Of a DNA stretch of 7,241 bases, positions 4,627 to 7,241 are shown piece by piece. Every line of letters begins with the position of its first letter. Position 1 is the first letter of the stretch. Under the pieces are notes generated by a model, which saw nothing but the letters and a program-made list of their open reading frames with translations, was not told where the DNA came from and did not search any database. This stretch comes from Maritimibacter sp. (lineage in GTDB: Bacteria; Pseudomonadota; Alphaproteobacteria; Rhodobacterales; Rhodobacteraceae), in the NCBI GenBank assembly GCA_020441225.1, contig JAGRMP010000029.1:1-7241 (forward strand), given 5' to 3'. A program made the position numbers and the translations under genes.

Positions 4627-5367
4627 TCAGATACAGCGCCCGCCGTCCACTTCCAGCCCGACGCCGGTGATCATGCTGGCCTCGTCCGAACACAGGAAAC
4701 ACGCCGCATTTCCCATGTCCTCGGGCGTCGAAAAGCGTCCAAGCGGAATGGTCGAGAGGAATTTCGCCCTGATCTCGGGCGTGTCCTGCCCCATGAAGCT
4801 CTGCAACAAGGGCGTCTCGCCCGCGACCGGCAGGATCGCGTTCACCCGCACGCCGGCAGGCGCAAGTTCCACCGCCATCGACTTCGTGGCCGTGAGCAGC
4901 CAGCCTTTCGAGGCGTTGTACCAGCTCAAATTCGGCCGCGGCGAAATCGCCGCCGTCGAGGCGACGTTGAGGATCGCGCCGCGGCCCGCGGCCTTCATCA
5001 GCGGCACGATCTCGCGGGCGGCGAGGTAGACGGCCTTGACGTTCACCGCGAGCACCCGGTCGAAATCCTCCTCCGAGATGCTCTCCATCGGTCCCGGCAG
5101 GTGGGTGACGCCCGCATTGTTGACCAGGATGTCGATCCGTCCGAAGGCCTCTTTCGCGGCATGGGCGAGGGAGCGCATCTGCGCCCCGTCGGCGACGTTC
5201 ACCGGCATTTCCAGCCCGCCGATCTCCTGCGCCACGGCCCGGGCGGCCGCTTCGTTCAGATCGACGACCATCACCCGCGCGCCTTCGGCGGCGAATTTGC
5301 GCGCGATCCCGGCGCCGAAACCCGAGCCGCCGCCGGTCACGATTGCCGTCTTGCCGTCCAATCTCAT
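4627..5367 (-). CDS. Classical short-chain dehydrogenase/reductase (SDR), probably NAD(H)-dependent
   Basis: A 246-residue cytoplasmic oxidoreductase with a single Rossmann domain, of normal length for classical SDRs. The cofactor motif TGGGSGFG is at 11-18. Asp36 at the end of the second strand (VVDLN) favours NAD(H) over NADP(H). NNAG is at 83-86. The catalytic tetrad is N109, S137, Y150 and K154 (YNASK). The C-terminus GLEVDGG is typical of the FabG/glucose-dehydrogenase-like branch. The loop after strand six reads ILPVAGETPLL, where the family usually has N-P-G; this loop shapes the substrate pocket. The ATG has GGAGGG 7 nt upstream. It begins 36 bp after the glycosylase gene on the same strand, so the two are probably one transcript, but I see no shared pathway. 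The alcohol or ketone substrate cannot be deduced. Confidence 0.92.
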   Translation of the reverse strand: MRLDGKTAIVTGGGSGFGAGIARKFAAEGARVMVVDLNEAAARAVAQEIGGLEMPVNVADGAQMRSLAHAAKEAFGRIDILVNNAGVTHLPGPMESISEEDFDRVLAVNVKAVYLAAREIVPLMKAAGRGAILNVASTAAISPRPNLSWYNASKGWLLTATKSMAVELAPAGVRVNAILPVAGETPLLQSFMGQDTPEIRAKFLSTIPLGRFSTPEDMGNAACFLCSDEASMITGVGLEVDGGRCI

Positions 5368-5403
5368 GGGCTGTCCCTCCGTTTGGCGCCAACCTGCACC
5401 CGG

Positions 5404-6579
5404 TCAGGGCCGGGGGCAAGCCTCGTCCCACGCGACGCTCTCGAGGCTTGCGAAACGGCGGAACCGGTCGAGCTCGGCGGCGATCCGTTCGGCCCGCGCC
5501 CGCGAGGGTCTGAGCCCCGGTTCCGGCCAATAGCCCGAGACCCGGAGCACCCCGTCCGCGCGCTCCGCCTTCAGCTCGACCCTCCCGATGAAGCGCAGGC
5601 CTTCGAGCAGGGGATAGACATAATAGCCGTAGAGCCGCTGGGCCTTCGGCACGAACATCTCGTTGCGATAGGCAAAGCCAAACAGCCGCTCCAGCCGGTT
5701 GCGCTCGCGCACGGCGGGGTCGAACGGATTGACGAGCCGCACCCGGGCGCCGGGCTCGGGGGCGCCCGCGAGGCGGTCGGCGATGTCGGGACAGGCGAGG
5801 GCCGCGTAGACCCGCCCATCCGCCGCCTCGATCTCGACCGGGCGCAGGTCCGCGCGCTGGGTCCAGTCCCTGACCTCGGCGGGCGAGGTCGCGCCCCAGA
5901 ATTTCATCAACTCGGACGGCGTGGCGAAGCCGAGATGGCGCATTGCACGGGCATGCAGCGCGTCCACCTGGTCGCGCTCGGGCTTGCCACCGTGGTCCTT
6001 GCCGGGGCAGCCGCCCGGGAACACCCGCTCGCCGAGGTCGTAGAATTTCACGAACTTCTCGCGATGCGCCGTGGCAAGCTCCCCCGCATACCACATCTGG
6101 TCGAGCGCCTTCTTGTGCGGCGGCCGGGCCCACATTTCCTTCGGCCCCTCGTGTTTGGTGTCGAAGGCGTGGGTCGAAAGCGGGCCTTCGGCGGCGATCC
6201 GGTCGCGGATCGCTTTCAACTCGGCCTGGCCGAGGCCGGACCGGTACCAGTCGGACCGCGCGGTGCGTTCGCCGAGAACCCGGAACCGACGCCCCCAGTC
6301 GGGCAGGACTTCGGCGGGGATCAGCGAGGCGTCATGGGTGAAATGCTCGAACAGGGCGCGGGACTTGAGGTGTTTCCACACCCCGTCCTCGCGGTAGCGC
6401 GCGCCCGCCCGGCTCCACAGGATATGGTCCTGCGCCCGCACCGCGTTGCGGATCGTGTCGATCTGCAGGAAGCCGAGCCCGCGGATGATCTCCAGCGGGT
6501 CTTTCGGCCCGGTGGTCAGGAGCGTCTGGGCCAGCCAGAGCCGGCGGGCATCGCGGTTGGAGAGGCGCAGGATCGACAT
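5404..6579 (-). CDS. YcaQ/AlkX-like DNA glycosylase (winged-helix, HTH_42 family)
   Basis: A 391-residue protein of the YcaQ family. Escherichia coli YcaQ is a DNA glycosylase that releases alkylated bases and unhooks interstrand crosslinks. The Streptomyces relative AlkZ uses a Q-x-Q motif; the YcaQ branch uses Q-x-D. Here the motif is Q39-I40-D41 in GFLQIDTIRNAVRAQDHILWSR, so it belongs with the YcaQ/AlkX branch. Other family blocks are LSNRDARRLWLAQ near the start, FEHFTHDASLIP (78-88), and the long conserved C-terminal block NPFDPAVRERNRLERLFGF ... YRNEMFVP ... RLYGYYVYPLLEG (284-327). The ATG at 6579 gives the usual family N-terminus. A longer frame reaching 6726 would overlap the divergent gene and adds no conserved residues. 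No strong Shine-Dalgarno precedes the chosen ATG. It heads a probable two-gene transcript with the dehydrogenase. Confidence 0.88.
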   Translation of the reverse strand: MSILRLSNRDARRLWLAQTLLTTGPKDPLEIIRGLGFLQIDTIRNAVRAQDHILWSRAGARYREDGVWKHLKSRALFEHFTHDASLIPAEVLPDWGRRFRVLGERTARSDWYRSGLGQAELKAIRDRIAAEGPLSTHAFDTKHEGPKEMWARPPHKKALDQMWYAGELATAHREKFVKFYDLGERVFPGGCPGKDHGGKPERDQVDALHARAMRHLGFATPSELMKFWGATSPAEVRDWTQRADLRPVEIEAADGRVYAALACPDIADRLAGAPEPGARVRLVNPFDPAVRERNRLERLFGFAYRNEMFVPKAQRLYGYYVYPLLEGLRFIGRVELKAERADGVLRVSGYWPEPGLRPSRARAERIAAELDRFRRFASLESVAWDEACPRP

Positions 6580-6637
6580 CCGCGCAAACTGGCACGGGCC
6601 GCGCGGCGGGTCCACGGGATTTGCCGCCTTTCCCGGT

Positions 6638-6667
6638 TTGACAGGCGCCGGGCGCTGGCCGCAGACT
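6638..6667 (+). promoter_or_regulatory. Candidate promoter for the isomerase-like gene
   Basis: A consensus -35 TTGACA at 6638-6643 with a weak -10, CAGACT at 6662-6667 (18-bp spacing), lies in the 109-bp divergent gap. The expected start is near 6674. It would leave a leader of about 15 nt containing AGGGAGGG, the ribosome binding site of the downstream ATG. Confidence 0.4.
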
Positions 6668-6688
6668 TGGGCTTTCAGGGAGGGTATC

Positions 6689-7241
6689 ATGAAACGGATC
6701 GATTTCTGGTTCTCGATCGGGAGCACCTATTCCTATCTCACGGTGATGCGGCTGCATCAGGTGGCGCGCGAGACCGGGGCGGAGATCGCCTGGCGGCCGT
6801 TCAACGTGCGCGAGATGATGGTGGCGCAGGACAACATCCCCTTCGCCAAAAAGCCCGCGAAAGCCGCCTATATGTGGCGCGACATCGAACGCCGCGCGGC
6901 GAAATACGGGCACAGCCCGCGCCTGCCTGCGCCCTATCCGCTCGACAACCTGGCGCTCGCGAACCAGGTGGCGCTGGTCGGCATGGCAGAGGGCTGGGGG
7001 CCGGTCTACGTGGTCGAGAGCTACAAGCGCTGGTTCGAGGCGGGCGAGATGGCGGGGAGCGAGCCGAACCTGTCGACCAGCATCGCCGCGGCGGGAGAGG
7101 ACCCGGACCGGGTACTGGCGCGGGCCGAGAGCGCGGAGATGGTGGAGGCGCTGGTGCACGAGACCGCGGTGGCGACCGATCTGGGGCTCTTCGGCGTGCC
7201 GGCTTTCGTGGTCGAAGGCGAGCTGTTCTGGGGCGACGACC
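6689..7241 (+). CDS. 2-hydroxychromene-2-carboxylate isomerase-like protein (DsbA/kappa-GST fold), 3' end cut off
   Basis: The gene runs off the right edge after 184 codons, so only the last stretch (probably 10-20 residues) is missing. Members of this family have a thioredoxin-like fold with a helical insert. NahD of naphthalene breakdown isomerises 2-hydroxychromene-2-carboxylate using glutathione, while many chromosomal homologues have unknown substrates. Residues 4-16 (IDFWFSIGSTYSYL) form the first strand and active-site loop, where Ser12 takes the place of the CXXC cysteines of DsbA. WRPFNVREMM (35-44) follows, and GVPAFVVEGELFWGDD (169-184) holds the cis-Pro loop (P171) and the closing FWG motif. 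The ATG at 6689 has AGGGAGGG 4 nt upstream. It is divergent from the glycosylase gene. No aromatic-degradation gene is in the window, so the family name should not be taken as the pathway. Confidence 0.85.
   Translation, partial: MKRIDFWFSIGSTYSYLTVMRLHQVARETGAEIAWRPFNVREMMVAQDNIPFAKKPAKAAYMWRDIERRAAKYGHSPRLPAPYPLDNLALANQVALVGMAEGWGPVYVVESYKRWFEAGEMAGSEPNLSTSIAAAGEDPDRVLARAESAEMVEALVHETAVATDLGLFGVPAFVVEGELFWGDD

Noticed and set aside
3767..6133. Very long minus-strand open frame of 788 codons
   Set aside because: It runs out of frame through the glycosylase, dehydrogenase and peptidase genes on the same strand. Its Arg/Gly/Ala-rich translation shows no domain, while the three overlapped frames are clear family members.
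6580..6726. N-terminal extension of the glycosylase up to 6726
   Set aside because: It would overlap the start and ribosome binding site of the divergent gene, and the extra 49 residues do not resemble the family's N-terminus.
6332..7159. Minus-strand open frame opposite the isomerase-like gene
   Set aside because: Antisense to a clear HCCA-isomerase-like protein and out of frame with the glycosylase. Its translation is His/Arg-rich.

Overview
The base composition is strongly GC-rich. Codon third positions are dominated by G and C, and the gene families are typical of alphaproteobacteria: a TRAP uptake system, a P1-family peptidase, a YcaQ-type glycosylase and an HCCA-isomerase-like protein. 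Together with a perfect FNR-type box this points to a chromosomal segment of a Rhodobacteraceae (Roseobacter/Rhodobacter-like) bacterium. That assignment is an inference from style and families, because no phylogenetic marker is present. I see no mobile element, CRISPR array, rRNA or tRNA, and the window looks like ordinary core or near-core chromosome.

Layout. Positions 1-1164 (minus) hold the end of a TRAP transporter operon: a DctP-type periplasmic solute-binding protein, an intercistronic GC hairpin, and the first codons of what looks like the small membrane subunit DctQ, which runs off the left edge. Positions 1165-1620 are a divergent intergenic region. It carries several possible operators for the TRAP genes (two inverted repeats and a 20-bp-spaced direct repeat) and a TTGACA promoter for the plus-strand gene. 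Positions 1621-2763 (plus) encode an unrecognised exported protein built from three copies of a cysteine-containing domain joined by Pro/Ala-rich linkers. A strong hairpin at 2776-2810 separates it from the convergent gene 2902-3459 (minus), a small exported protein of unknown role. That gene sits behind a perfect FNR/FnrL-type box (3528-3541).

Further right are three more minus-strand genes: a P1/S58 (DmpA/NylC-like) self-cleaving peptidase (3538-4530), a classical NAD-type short-chain dehydrogenase (4627-5367) and a YcaQ/AlkX-like DNA glycosylase (5404-6579). The glycosylase and dehydrogenase genes are only 36 bp apart and are probably co-transcribed. Two perfect hairpins lie between the dehydrogenase and the peptidase. 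Divergent from the glycosylase is a DsbA-fold 2-hydroxychromene-2-carboxylate isomerase-like gene (6689 to the right edge, plus), missing only its extreme C-terminus.

The genes do not form one obvious pathway. The most rewarding points are the anaerobic-type promoter in front of the small exported protein, the triplicated domain whose cysteines are lost in pairs, the operator cluster before dctP, and the doubtful 5' end of dctQ.
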